Positions 1 to 8,100 of a DNA stretch of 64,000 nt are shown here, one piece after another. Source of the DNA: Streptomyces chromofuscus (lineage in GTDB: Bacteria > Actinomycetota > Actinomycetes > Streptomycetales > Streptomycetaceae); NCBI RefSeq assembly GCF_015160875.1, contig NZ_CP063374.1, positions 6,575,501 to 6,639,500 of the forward strand, given 5' to 3'. Numbering within the stretch: the stretch's first letter is position 1; each line of letters begins with the position of its first letter. Under the pieces are notes generated by a model that was given only the letters and a program-made list of their open reading frames with translations, made no database searches and was not told where the DNA came from. The position numbers and the translations under genes were made by a program.

Positions 1-1555
1 CGGCCTCCTCGCGGCCCTCGGCGAAGTCGCCCTCGACGACCAGTGCCCGCCAGGCCAGCTGGTAGTGCACCAGGGCCAGCAGCCGCGGGTCGTCGCCCGC
101 GTCCGCCAGCGCCTGCGGGAAGACGGCGTCGACCTCCCCGAGCGCCTGCCCCGCCGACTCGATCACGACCATCCAGGCCCGCACCCGCTCGGCGGGGACC
201 GTGGCCCGGGTCAACACCTCCCGCGCGATGTCGCGGGCGAGGTCCACCTCACCGGCGGTGATCGCGTCCTCGGCCGCCTGCAACCGCCGCTCGTCCGGCC
301 CCGGCACGCTGTCGGCCGGCGCGTGCCGTGCCGCGAGCAGTCCGAGGGAGGCGGCCACCGAGGGCGCCCCGCGGTCCCGGGCCAGGATGGCGGCCCCGGC
401 GAGCCGCGCCGCCACCTCCGGGTCGGTACCCGTCGTGGCCAGGGCGAGGTGCCGGGCCCGCTCGATCGGATCGGAGGCCGCCGTGGACAGGGCGGCGTGC
501 GCGGCCCGCCGCTGGTGGGCCGGCGCCTCCGCGTACAGGGCGGCCGACACCAGCGGATGCGCGAACCGTACGGCGGGTCCCTCCGGCTCGGTGGCCAGCA
601 GACCCAGCTCGGCCGCCCGGACGGTCTCGGCCTCGGCGTTCTCCCGGCCGGCCGCGTGCAGCAGGGACAGCGTGGGCCGGGCGCCGGCGCTGGCCACGAG
701 GAGGGTGTGCCGGGCCTCGGCGGAGAGCATCTCCAGCCGGCTGAGGACGAGCGCCCGCAGCGACGTCGGCACGGGCAGCGGCTCGCCCGGGCGGGGCGGG
801 GTCGGGTTCTCGGCGAGGGCGCGGCCCAGCTCCAGAGCGAACAGCGGATTTCCGCCGCTGGTGCGGTGGATGTCCCGGACGGTGGAACGCGGCAGCCCGG
901 TGTAGCCGCGGTGGTCGAGCAGCGCGGAGACCTGGGTGCGGGAGAGCGGGCCGAGCCGGACGGCGAGGGTGTCCGGGGGAGAGATGCGCAGGTGACGGTC
1001 GTACTCCTGGCCCTCGGTCCGCACCGCGCACAGCATCGTGACGGGGGCGTCGCCGAGGCGGCGGGCGGCGAAGCCGAGGAGTTCCGCGCTGGCCGGGTCC
1101 AGCCACTGCACGTCGTCGGCGACGACCAGGACCGGCCCCTCGGCGGCCAGCGCGCGCAGCGCGGACAGCACGGCGAGGCGCAGCGCCAGGCCGTCGCGCT
1201 GGAGGGTGGACTCGCCGCGGCCGGTGAGCGCCGACTCCAGCGCCGTGCGCTGGGCGGCGGGCAGCTTGCCGGACACCTCGTCCAGCACCAGGCCGAGCAG
1301 GTCGGCCAGGGCCAGGAACGGCAGATGCGATTCGGACTCCGTCGCCGAGCAGCGCAACACGGTCCGCGCCGCTTCGGCGTAATCCGCGGCCAATGCCCGC
1401 AGCACGGTCGACTTTCCTATTCCCGCGGGCCCGTGGAGCAGCACGCTGCCGCCGTGACCGACCTGCTCACGTGCCGCCGTGAACAGTTCCTCCCGGCCGA
1501 TGACCAGGTCGGGGCGGCTTCTGGCAGGCTCCTTGAAGTCCCGTCGCACGGTCAC
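1..1555 (-). CDS. LuxR-family (LAL-type) AAA ATPase transcriptional regulator, C-terminus outside window
   Basis: The frame is open from a GTG at 1555 to the window edge (518 codons seen). Residues 42-50 read GPAGIGKST, a Walker A P-loop, and about residue 121 VLVVADDVQWLD gives Walker B. Signature helices of the large ATP-binding LuxR regulators follow (RLGPLS, SGGNPLFALELGRAL). This family carries a C-terminal LuxR helix-turn-helix, which would lie beyond the window, so DNA binding is inferred. The start was chosen because AAGGAG sits 5 bases upstream; a second GTG two codons later is possible. The target is unknown. Opposite-strand long frames here are high-G+C shadows. Confidence 0.85.
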   Translation of the reverse strand, partial: MTVRRDFKEPARSRPDLVIGREELFTAAREQVGHGGSVLLHGPAGIGKSTVLRALAADYAEAARTVLRCSATESESHLPFLALADLLGLVLDEVSGKLPAAQRTALESALTGRGESTLQRDGLALRLAVLSALRALAAEGPVLVVADDVQWLDPASAELLGFAARRLGDAPVTMLCAVRTEGQEYDRHLRISPPDTLAVRLGPLSRTQVSALLDHRGYTGLPRSTVRDIHRTSGGNPLFALELGRALAENPTPPRPGEPLPVPTSLRALVLSRLEMLSAEARHTLLVASAGARPTLSLLHAAGRENAEAETVRAAELGLLATEPEGPAVRFAHPLVSAALYAEAPAHQRRAAHAALSTAASDPIERARHLALATTGTDPEVAARLAGAAILARDRGAPSVAASLGLLAARHAPADSVPGPDERRLQAAEDAITAGEVDLARDIAREVLTRATVPAERVRAWMVVIESAGQALGEVDAVFPQALADAGDDPRLLALVHYQLAWRALVVEGDFAEGREEA

Positions 1556-2097
1556 CGCTCCTTCCGAGTGTCGTGTCCTGGCCAAATTCTAGGCAACAAC
1601 TCATTGAAATCCGGAGTGACGGGACGGTGAGGGATATAACAGCGACGGCGCACGGTGAAATTCGGCGGGGCTTCCCATGAATGCCCGCACGGCTCCACAC
1701 CCACGCCGGCACCCCGCCCCGCCGTCGCTGGCGTGGCGCCGCACTGTGGCCGGGGCGCCGGGCGAAGGTGCTGGCGTGGCGCTGGGCTGTGGTGTGGCCG
1801 GGGTGCTGGGGCGGGGGGCCCGGGCCCCGGACCGGTGTGGTTGCGAGGCCCCTTACCGAGGTCGGCGCGCAGGCGAGCGCCTCGGCGAAGACAGGGCCGG
1901 CCATGTCCATGAACCCGCCGTGGCGATCCGCGCCGACCGGGACCGCCGGCAGCGGAAGCCGGTGCAGCGCCACGGCCACCGCGCCGAGCAGGAGGTGGGG
2001 GTTCGCGAGCCTGGCCTTCCAGTAGTCGAGGTCACAGGCAGCCGAAGCGGGAAGAAGCTGCACGCCCAGGTACGGCCCGGCCGCGTGCGGAAGGAGG
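1556..2097 (-). other. Intergenic stretch with a decayed or start-less reading frame
   Basis: About 540 bases without a convincing intact gene. On the minus strand a protein-like frame just after the DUF5999 stop reads LLPHAAGPYLGVQLLPASAA and continues through DYWKARLANPHLLLGAVAVALHR to about 1850. An upstream in-frame TGA leaves only a GTG at 2063 as a likely start. After about 1850 the frame turns arginine- and proline-rich and looks noncoding. It could be a remnant of a small accessory protein whose start or 3' end was lost. The family is not recognised. The 1570-1640 part is relatively A+T-rich and probably holds the promoter of the ATPase regulator. Confidence 0.35.
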
Positions 2098-2298
2098 TCA
2101 TGTCGTCACCGCCTCGCGCGGCAGCGGCTGCCGCAGGCCGACAACGTCACCGGACGGCAGGAGGTATCCGGTGCCCTCCAAGATCAGCACGCCGTTGCAC
2201 AGCTCGCTGCACTCGATCTTGGGACGGTGAACGCGGATCTTGGCTGTCTCGCAGTCCCGCGCCCTCGCAGGCGGGCATGCGACCGAGTGGCCGCACAC
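2098..2298 (-). CDS. DUF5999-like small protein
   Basis: A 66-residue product from the GTG at 2298. It begins VCGHSVACPPARARDCETAK and then has the LCNGVLILEGTGYLLPSGDV stretch. I recognise this as the DUF5999 pattern (an N-terminal C-H-x-C-P segment, then a W/C-S-x-LCNGV-x-x-FEDTGELLPDG-like block), common as small cytoplasmic Streptomyces proteins of unknown role. The frame stays open upstream to about 2480 through an alanine-rich helical segment (ALTAARRVADADVPTRYL), so the real start may be further up, or an upstream partner may be fused. It sits among other accessory-type genes. Confidence 0.55.
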   Translation of the reverse strand: MCGHSVACPPARARDCETAKIRVHRPKIECSELCNGVLILEGTGYLLPSGDVVGLRQPLPREAVTT

Positions 2299-2622
2299 CA
2301 GACCAGCTGCGCCGAGCGCGGTGATGACCCTGGCCACCGCAGTCGCGAGCGTCCGCAGATGCCTCCGCGCGTCCAGGTACCGCGTCGGCACGTCCGCGTC
2401 GGCGACCCTCCGGGCCGCGGTGAGCGCCGCGTCGAGCTCCGGACGCCTCCGCCCGCAACGCCGCCGATGACGTGACAGCCGGCGGGGTGGCTCTGGGGTG
2501 TTCGAGACAGTTGGCTGTGGGATCCGGTCGGTACTGATTCTCCGATCCCAGTAGTGACATGCAACACATTCCAGCGCGTCGCGGCTTGACTTCAAGCGCT
2601 TCAAGCATTGGAGGCTTCCCAT
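2299..2622. other. Region between DUF5999 protein and merR; merR promoter
   Basis: No independent gene is assigned. The left part (2299-2480) may be the N-terminal part of the DUF5999-like protein on the minus strand. The right part is the promoter region of the downstream merR: it contains TTGACTTCAAGCGCTTCAAG near 2586-2605, with TTCAAGCG/TTCAAGCA as a tandem direct repeat. A MerR-type regulator would be expected to bind between such elements and control the merR-reductase pair. That assignment is inference. Confidence 0.4.
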
Positions 2623-3078
2623 ATGCCAGGAGCAACCCGAGAGCACGCAGTGGGTCTGACCATTCAGGAGATGGCGCGGCGGTCTGGTTTCACTGAACCC
2701 ACGTTGCGCTACTACGAGAAGATCGGCCTGCTGGGAACGGTTGCGCGGGACAAAGCCAGCGGTCATCGCCGATACGAACCAGCAACCGTGGAGCGCGTCG
2801 AGGCACTGTCCTGCCTGCGCTCGTCAGGTGTGACGGTCAGCGGAATGCGTCGCTACCTGGACCTGCTCGCCCGCGGAGATTCCGCGGCGGGTGATCTGCG
2901 GGACCTGTTCGCCGCTCAAGCGGAAAGGCTGGCCGCCGACATCGAGCAGCTCCAGCTACGTCTGGCATATCTGCGCGGCAAAGCCGATATGTGGGACGCC
3001 CGCGTTCGCGGCGACACCGCAGCCGAGAACCGCGCAGTCGAAGAGATCACGCACCTGCTACAACAGTTCAGCCACTGA
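2623..3078 (+). CDS. MerR-family transcriptional regulator
   Basis: 151 residues. The N-terminal winged helix (about residues 12-80) has the classic LTIQEMARRSGFTEPTLRYY and EKIGLL segments. A long C-terminal helix (about 95-150) would form the antiparallel dimer coiled coil. No cysteine cluster is seen in the C-terminal part, so a metal or redox sensor is not indicated; an organic effector is more likely. ATG 2623 is chosen because GGAGG lies 8 bases upstream; a TTG at 2608 is weaker. The reductase gene begins 14 bases downstream, so the two are probably one autoregulated operon. Confidence 0.9.
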   Translation: MPGATREHAVGLTIQEMARRSGFTEPTLRYYEKIGLLGTVARDKASGHRRYEPATVERVEALSCLRSSGVTVSGMRRYLDLLARGDSAAGDLRDLFAAQAERLAADIEQLQLRLAYLRGKADMWDARVRGDTAAENRAVEEITHLLQQFSH

Positions 3079-3092
3079 AGGACCGAGACATC

Positions 3093-4151
3093 ATGACCAC
3101 AGAAGACCCCACATCCATCCCCGAGGACGCGACGATTCTGGTCACCGGCGGCAGTGGCTTCGTCGGCAGCCACACGGTTGTCGGGCTGCTTCGCGCAGGC
3201 CATCGGACCCGGGTGGCAGTTCGCGGACCTGCACAGGAGGCCCAGACGCTGGCAGCGCTCCAGCAGGCCGGCGTCGATCCAGCAGGCCGACTGACGTTCG
3301 CCGTCGCCGACCTCAGCGCCGACGCGGGCTGGGCGCAGGCCATGGACGGGGTCACCCACGTTCTTCACCACGCCTCGCCCTTCCCGGTCGCTCCGCCTGA
3401 AACGGAGGACGAGGTTGTCCTCCCTGCCCGCGACGGGGCCCTGCGCGTCATCACAGCGGCTCGAAACGCCGGCATCGCGCGGGTCGTCATGACGTCCTCC
3501 TACGCCGCGATCGGGTACACGAGGACACCTGACGACCACTACACGGAGGAGAACTGGACCGACCCGGAAACCCCGGGCCTGCCCGCGTACCACAAGTCCA
3601 AGATCCTGGCCGAGGCGGCGGCGTGGGACTACGTCCGCACTCACGGAGACATCGAACTCGTAGTCATCAACCCCACCGGCATCTTCGGCCCTCAGCTGGT
3701 GGACCGGCCCTCCGGCTCGATCGGCCTGATCAAGGCCATGCTGAACGGTGACATGCCTGTGGTACCCGTCATGCACTTCGGCGTCGTCGACGTCCGTGAT
3801 GTCGTGGACCTGCACCTGCGCGCGATGGTGCACCCGAAGGCGGCGGGCGAGCGTTTCATCGCCAACAAGGGATCATCCAGCTTCTTCGGCCTGGCGAACA
3901 TCCTGCGTGAGCGCTTCCCCGCCTTCGCCGAGAAGCTGCCTGCGAAGGAGCTGACCATCGAGGAGGTGCACGAGGCGGCGAAGACCGAGCCCGCCCTGCG
4001 GGAGGCCGCGGTGCTGCAAGGCCGGATCCCCGTCATCAGCAACGACAAGGCACGGTCAGTGCTGGGCTGGGAGCCCAGGGAGATCACCGACACCATCACT
4101 GCGACCGCCGAAGCGCTGATCGAGCTGGACGTCGTCCGTCTCACCGAATAG
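3093..4151 (+). CDS. NAD(P)-dependent aldehyde reductase, extended SDR (dihydroflavonol-reductase-like)
   Basis: 352 residues. Near residue 17, ILVTGGSGFVGSH is the Rossmann TGxxGxxG nucleotide-binding motif of extended short-chain dehydrogenases; YHKSK (near residue 170) is the catalytic YxxxK. The sequence resembles the dihydroflavonol 4-reductase/aldehyde reductase group, which reduces small aldehydes or ketones in the cytoplasm; the substrate is unknown. The ATG follows a GAAGGA ribosome site and lies 14 bases after merR, so the MerR protein probably controls it in response to the substrate. A strong hairpin follows the gene. Confidence 0.88.
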   Translation: MTTEDPTSIPEDATILVTGGSGFVGSHTVVGLLRAGHRTRVAVRGPAQEAQTLAALQQAGVDPAGRLTFAVADLSADAGWAQAMDGVTHVLHHASPFPVAPPETEDEVVLPARDGALRVITAARNAGIARVVMTSSYAAIGYTRTPDDHYTEENWTDPETPGLPAYHKSKILAEAAAWDYVRTHGDIELVVINPTGIFGPQLVDRPSGSIGLIKAMLNGDMPVVPVMHFGVVDVRDVVDLHLRAMVHPKAAGERFIANKGSSSFFGLANILRERFPAFAEKLPAKELTIEEVHEAAKTEPALREAAVLQGRIPVISNDKARSVLGWEPREITDTITATAEALIELDVVRLTE

Positions 4152-4192
4152 AGCAGCTTCCGGTCGTGACGATCCTGAGAACAGCGGTCTGC

Positions 4193-4221
4193 GGGCCCGG
4201 CACCGGAGCGGTGCCGGGCCC
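4193..4221 (+). terminator. Hairpin terminator after the merR-reductase pair
   Basis: A perfect 12-base stem, GGGCCCGGCACC paired with GGTGCCGGGCCC, with a 5-base loop. It lies 41 bases after the reductase stop. There is no strong T tract, which is usual for Streptomyces hairpins. Confidence 0.8.
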
Positions 4222-4581
4222 TTCTGTGGTGCATGGCGCCGCGGCATGCCAGTAGCCGATCCGTCATATACAGCTCGTCGTCGCGTGAACCCGCTGCGGC
4301 GCGCCCCGGCCCTGGGCGCCGACCCCCAACGATGGGCACGAGCTCCCCCAAGACGGCTCCCTCCCGGGTACGAACCTCGCTCTCGCTCCACAGGAAGTAC
4401 CTGGCGATGCGGGCGGCCGCCTGGTTCACCCAGGCCAGCCGCCCGGGCAGCGGTGCGGCCACCCACCGAAGCCACACCCGAGACGGCGGACTCGTCCGCT
4501 TCCCACAACGCCGCAGACGAGTGGAGGAATTGTCAAGAACTGTGGATGGGGTCTCATCCTGGCTGTCTGTAGCATCAGCGC
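4222..4581. other. Gene-free stretch, possible minus-strand remnant
   Basis: About 360 bases without a supportable gene. On the minus strand one frame carries a protein-like run (WVNQAAARIARYFLWSESEV, followed by GELVPIVGG) that lacks a clear ribosome site and runs into the terminator of the previous operon. It may be a decayed gene; I do not recognise a family. The right end (about 4527-4581) should hold the promoter of the next gene. Confidence 0.3.
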
Positions 4582-5040
4582 GTGCCGGAGATATGGATCG
4601 GTCGCGACGTTGCTGGCCGGCGTAGGAACTGGTGGTGGACCAGGTTCTTGTCGCTGCTGTTCGCGGGCATGGCAGTGGCGACGGAGTCGACGGCCACGAC
4701 GGGCCGCTGGTGGTGGGCTGGCGTCGTCGGCGTCCTTTGGCTGGTCTCGCTCTTCTATATGATCAACCGCGGATATGGCCGAACGCTCCTCGCACCTGAT
4801 CGGATGCAGTTCTCCACACTCGTCAGCCGACGAGCGATCCCGTGGAGTGAGATCACCAGCATTGAGCCGCGCAGCCACCAGACACGCGGCGGGGCCTGGT
4901 GGGAGGTGCGCGTGTATCGGGCGAGAGGACGATCGCTTGCGATCCCGGGGATCTTCACCAGCCGTCGCGGCGATAAGGTCTTCGAAGGCAACCTGGCCGT
5001 GGTCCGCGAGTACTGGGCCCGTGCGACAGCGCCGAAGTAA
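4582..5040 (+). CDS. Small membrane protein with PH-like C-terminal domain
   Basis: 152 residues from a GTG. Two hydrophobic helices (about 23-38 and 44-61, VVGVLWLVSLFYMI) form a membrane hairpin. A soluble part follows (YGRTLLAPDRMQFSTLVSRR, then IPWSEITSIEPRS) that has the pattern of bacterial PH domains (bPH), where a strand-rich domain sits on the cytoplasmic face. Function unknown. There is no clear ribosome site; TAGCAT about 6 bases before the GTG suggests a leaderless transcript. The next 60 bases hold a short open tail (EVWDEIKMKRE then stop) with no start, perhaps a gene remnant. Confidence 0.65.
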   Translation: MPEIWIGRDVAGRRRNWWWTRFLSLLFAGMAVATESTATTGRWWWAGVVGVLWLVSLFYMINRGYGRTLLAPDRMQFSTLVSRRAIPWSEITSIEPRSHQTRGGAWWEVRVYRARGRSLAIPGIFTSRRGDKVFEGNLAVVREYWARATAPK

Positions 5041-5108
5041 GTCCCTTGCGCGATCCGGTCCGTCCGCGAGGTGTGGGACGAGATCAAGATGAAGCGAGAG
5101 TGACCCGC

Positions 5109-5141
5109 CGCCTGCCCCCGTCGAGTTGATGGGGGCAGGCG
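5109..5141. terminator. Hairpin terminator
   Basis: CGCCTGCCCCC pairs perfectly with GGGGGCAGGCG over 11 bases with an 11-base loop. It lies between the membrane protein and the nuclease-fold gene. Confidence 0.7.
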
Positions 5142-5182
5142 CACTTGGGTCGACTGTCGGACCCTGCGCTTACCCTTACCGC

Positions 5183-5722
5183 GTGGGCAATGTCATGTAC
5201 TTGAGGATGCCGTTCTCGGCCAGCGACGCCGACAACTGGCAATCGTTCGAGCGGCTGGTAGCGGACGAGGTGAGCAAGCTCGACTCCAGTGCGACTGTCC
5301 AACATGACGCGAAGCTGGTCGGCGTCCACAGCAAGATCGAGCGCCAGATCGACGTGCTTGCGTCAGTGCCAGCCATCGGCGCAACCATGCGAATCGCCTT
5401 CGAGTGCAAGCTCTACAAGCGCGCCGTGGGTATCGGGACCGCCGAGGAGTTCATCGGCAAGCTCCAAGACCTGCGCGTGGACCGTGGAGTCCTGTGCGTC
5501 TTCGGTGACGTAACCCCCGCCGCATACAGGCGCCTTGCCGGGGTCCTTCATCCCAGCATCGACCTTTACCTCTGGCACCGGGAGAAGCCCACGTACCTCG
5601 ATTTGGAGAAGGCGTTCGAGGAAGACTGCATGGATCCGGACGCCCCAACCTGGTGGGATCAACGCATGTCGCAGGTGCGTCGCCGATGGCATGACTACTC
5701 CATCCCGAGCTCCTTCTTGTAG
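5183..5722 (+). CDS. Restriction endonuclease-like (Mrr-type PD-(D/E)xK) protein
   Basis: 179 residues. The core reads HSKIERQIDVLASV (about residues 53-66) and then MRIAFECKLYKR (about 72-83). This is the acidic residue followed by E-x-K spacing of Mrr-like PD-(D/E)xK nucleases, with an N-terminal FERLVADEV helix. Only the catalytic domain is present; there is no DNA-recognition or winged-helix domain, and no methyltransferase is nearby. GTG 5183 (probably leaderless) is preferred over ATG 5195, since no ribosome site precedes either. It could be a stand-alone nuclease or a defence remnant. The 3' end overlaps the convergent small membrane gene by 28 bases. Confidence 0.65.
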   Translation: MGNVMYLRMPFSASDADNWQSFERLVADEVSKLDSSATVQHDAKLVGVHSKIERQIDVLASVPAIGATMRIAFECKLYKRAVGIGTAEEFIGKLQDLRVDRGVLCVFGDVTPAAYRRLAGVLHPSIDLYLWHREKPTYLDLEKAFEEDCMDPDAPTWWDQRMSQVRRRWHDYSIPSSFL

Positions 5723-5892
5723 TCGGCGACGGCGACAGCGGAGGCCGGCTGAGCGGCCCAGCAGTAGGCGGCGGCGAGAGCCGCGGGAAAGGTGGAGACG
5801 AACGCGAGGGCGGCGACGATGAGCAGGCAGACGAGCAGTGCGACATTAGCAACTCTCTTCGCCGTAGGGGTGGCAGGTGCCGCCGGCCGCAC
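5695..5892 (-). CDS. Small single-span membrane protein
   Basis: 65 residues from GTG 5892: a short basic N-terminus (PTAKRV), then one long hydrophobic segment (VALLVCLLIVAALAFVSTF, about 17-35), and a short tail ending KKELGME. Small proteins like this accompany conjugative or accessory elements in Streptomyces, but I cannot assign a family. The start lacks a strong ribosome site. It is convergent with, and overlaps, the nuclease-like gene. Confidence 0.45.
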   Translation of the reverse strand: MRPAAPATPTAKRVANVALLVCLLIVAALAFVSTFPAALAAAYCWAAQPASAVAVADYKKELGME

Positions 5893-6053
5893 CGGTCCGA
5901 GCCCCTCTGCGCACGCCGGACTGACCGTGCGACGCTGGGTGGGGCAAGGGGAGATCCTCCTTCGATGAGGCGCCCTCGACCGGCGCCCGGTACGTCAAGT
6001 GGGAAACGTACGTACGTGACCGGGCATGCGGTCGACGTACGCGGCCGGGATGG

Positions 6054-6236
6054 TCAGGCGTTGCGAGTCGACTCGCGGACGTAGCGGTCGTGGGCCATGT
6101 GGCGCAGCAACGCGCCGGAGTACGGGACTCCTCGGCCGACAGGCTTCGCGGGGGACAAGACGTTGACGCCGACGCGAGCGAGGGTGAAGACCTCGACGAG
6201 TAGGGCGACGTACAGGGCGGCGATGGCGACGGTCAT
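6054..6236 (-). CDS. Small membrane-anchored protein of unknown function
   Basis: 60 residues, with an N-terminal hydrophobic helix (TVAIAALYVALLVEVFTLA) and a polar, basic C-terminus (HMAHDRYVRESTRNA). A good ribosome site (GAAGGAG, 8 bases before the ATG) supports it. It follows the larger unknown gene on the same strand by about 100 bases that contain a small hairpin (GACGCT/AGCGTC near 6311-6331). No family recognised. Confidence 0.55.
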   Translation of the reverse strand: MTVAIAALYVALLVEVFTLARVGVNVLSPAKPVGRGVPYSGALLRHMAHDRYVRESTRNA

Positions 6237-6339
6237 GGGGCGTGCTCCTTCGGGACCGGCGATCCACGGTGGACCGCTCAGCACCGTCCCCGAGGCGGAC
6301 CACTCGGGGACGACGCTCAGCGGGCCAGCGTCACGCGGT

Positions 6340-7287
6340 CTAGCTCGCCAGCACCACGCGCACGCCGATGCTCTCGGGGTTGCCCGTCTGCGCCTCGAAG
6401 CGCGACACCTTCTCGACCACGCCGACGCCGGGGAAGAACTTGCCCACCATCGACTGAGCACCCTTGCTCGCAGCAGCGCGCACGGAGTCGATCGGGAAGT
6501 TCGGGGTGTTGGAGCGAACCTTGTACTGAGCCTCGACAACGACGGTTCGGGCACTGCCGTTGGCCGTGGCCGTGAACCGCTTCGACTCGGGGCGAGCGCT
6601 CATGTCAGGGGACGAGACGCCACCGCCGGGGGACACGGTGAGGCCACCAGCGATCTCACCGTGAATCGGGAACGCCTTGACCATTTCGATGGACAGGGTG
6701 CCGACGATCGCCTTGACGTCGCGCTTGACGGGCTCCTTCGTGATGACCGGGACCAAGGCGTACGCGCCGAGCTGCTGCACTCGGATCACATCGACGGTGA
6801 ACCCGTCCTGTCGGTCGGTGCTCTGCGTAGGCTCGAAGCGCATGTTCCACCCTCGGGCGTCGAACTCCCGGATCATGTCGCGCTTGTCGATCTGCTGGAA
6901 GTGCGGGAGGCGAAAGCTGCGGATGGTGATCTCAGCCGTGAGGATGCCGCCCTTCTCGACGGCCGTACCCTCCTGAGTGATGACGACGACCGGGCCAGCG
7001 GCCAGGTTCTCGGGCACCTCGGCCGGATGGAGGAACGAGGGGATCACCTCGGCCGCGTAGGGGACCACCTTCGCCACGGCCTCGGCCACCAGGACCGACA
7101 GGCTCTTGTCGACGTTCGGGGCATCCTTCGCGAGCCGGTTTGCCTTGGCCTTCTGCCCCTCGGCCAGCAGGGCGGCACGCTCGACGGCCGCGCGAGCCTC
7201 GGCCAGATCGGCGGCGGTGTAGGTGTCGTTGCCGCGCTTGAACGAGCCGAGGATGCCGGACAGGTGATCCTGTGCTGTGTGCGTCAC
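6340..7287 (-). CDS. Hypothetical protein, 315 codons, accessory type
   Basis: Codon use and composition support a real gene, but I do not recognise the family. The N-terminal 100 residues are helical and alanine-rich (DLAEARAAVERAALLAEGQ, then VDKSLSVLVAEAVAKVV). The C-terminal two thirds look like beta-rich domains, with regular alternation such as GPVVVITQEGTAVEKGG and GFTVDVIRVQQLGAYALVPV. There is no signal peptide or membrane span. It lies in the accessory stretch and faces away from the next small gene across a 283-base promoter region. It could be a structural or nucleic-acid-associated protein of an old integrated element; this is a guess. Confidence 0.65.
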   Translation of the reverse strand: MTHTAQDHLSGILGSFKRGNDTYTAADLAEARAAVERAALLAEGQKAKANRLAKDAPNVDKSLSVLVAEAVAKVVPYAAEVIPSFLHPAEVPENLAAGPVVVITQEGTAVEKGGILTAEITIRSFRLPHFQQIDKRDMIREFDARGWNMRFEPTQSTDRQDGFTVDVIRVQQLGAYALVPVITKEPVKRDVKAIVGTLSIEMVKAFPIHGEIAGGLTVSPGGGVSSPDMSARPESKRFTATANGSARTVVVEAQYKVRSNTPNFPIDSVRAAASKGAQSMVGKFFPGVGVVEKVSRFEAQTGNPESIGVRVVLAS

Positions 7288-7570
7288 CCACGCCCCACCG
7301 GCCAGTGAGGGAACCGGTGAGGCAGAGGGAGCGTGCGGGGAGCGCGCAGGAGGACGCGCCCATGAGGTCTGGGAGGGGAGCTACCCCCACACTTACTGGT
7401 AGGAGTTGATCAAAGCTCTGTTGCGGCGCCCGAGGCGTGAGGCTGATCACTCGAAGACCGGGAGTGGAGGACCCTCACTTACTGATACGGAGCTTGCGGG
7501 TCCTTCCGGAACGAGTCCGAGCCGTGACGCCGGTCACTCGACTGTCAGTCCCTCGGCCTACCGTCCTCGC
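7288..7570. promoter_or_regulatory. Divergent promoter region with a direct repeat
   Basis: Separates the 315-codon minus-strand gene from the small plus-strand gene. It holds two related copies, CACTTACTGGTAGGAG (7390-7405) and CACTTACTGATACGGAG (7476-7492), 86 bases apart in the same orientation. They may be binding sites or duplicated promoter parts. The second gene's ATG lies about 8 bases after CTACCG, a plausible -10 for a leaderless start. Confidence 0.4.
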
Positions 7571-7765
7571 ATGGACATGAACGACCCGCAGGACGTAGGC
7601 GCCGCGTTCGGCGCCCTGATTCTCGGAGGCACGGTGAGCGAGGAGCCGCCTCCGCCAGACTCCCCCCTCGGCCGCGTGCGGGAGTTCACCGCCCGGTACG
7701 GCGAGGACGCGCTGAAGCCTGAGCACATCAGGGCTGCGCATGAGGGGTGCCCTCTGCTCCCGTGA
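7571..7765 (+). CDS. Small hypothetical protein
   Basis: 64 residues starting MDMNDPQDVGAAFGALILGG and continuing with VREFTARYGEDALKPEHIRA. The composition is protein-like (acidic, mixed), with no membrane span and no cysteine motif. There is no ribosome site before the ATG, so a leaderless transcript is likely. Unknown function; it sits upstream of the DUF6879/XRE cassette. Confidence 0.5.
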   Translation: MDMNDPQDVGAAFGALILGGTVSEEPPPPDSPLGRVREFTARYGEDALKPEHIRAAHEGCPLLP

Positions 7766-7795
7766 AGCTGCGCCGTGCCAGGCACTTCATGCAAC

Positions 7796-7820
7796 AACGT
7801 GCATACCCACGAACGTGCAT
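7796..7820. promoter_or_regulatory. Tandem AACGTGCAT boxes upstream of the DUF6879/XRE cassette
   Basis: AACGTGCAT occurs at 7796-7804 and 7812-7820, 16 bases apart, upstream of the first gene of a small regulatory cassette. A half-related CTTCATGCA lies just before. The spacing fits one and a half helical turns. They are likely operators for the cassette's own XRE regulator; this is inference from position. Confidence 0.5.
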
Positions 7821-7893
7821 GGACGGCCGGGCATGACACTCGTACGGTCGTGTCCAACGGCCCGACAGGGCCGACAGACAAGGGGGGTTTCGC

Positions 7894-8100
7894 ATGGCAC
7901 GCGAAGAACTGACTCGGCTTACCGGCAACGGAAACGGCGAGTGCGGCGAAGACGACTGCCCGAATGTTTACCGGACCGAGCGGGGAACGTTCGTCGTGCA
8001 GGGAGACGTTTCCAGGGCCTTCGCTCCGCCGCAGGGGGAAGGGCTTGTGGAGATTCCCGAGAGCGTTCTTCGGGGGGTCGTTCGTGCTCTTGGATGGTGA
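7894..8100 (+). CDS. Small protein of a DUF6879/XRE cassette
   Basis: 68 residues. The sequence contains ECGEDDCPNVYRTERGTFVV and ends with a helix (EIPESVLRGVVRAL). I recognise this type as the small gene that commonly precedes DUF6879 and XRE/DUF5753 genes in Streptomyces; its role is unknown. A strong AAGGGGGG ribosome site precedes the ATG. The end overlaps the next gene by 17 bases, so translation is coupled. Confidence 0.75.
   Translation: MAREELTRLTGNGNGECGEDDCPNVYRTERGTFVVQGDVSRAFAPPQGEGLVEIPESVLRGVVRALGW

Noticed and set aside
65..1630. A 521-codon plus-strand frame at the window start
   Set aside because: Antisense to the ATPase regulator, whose Walker motifs are on the minus strand; the plus-strand product is Arg/Gly-rich without motifs.
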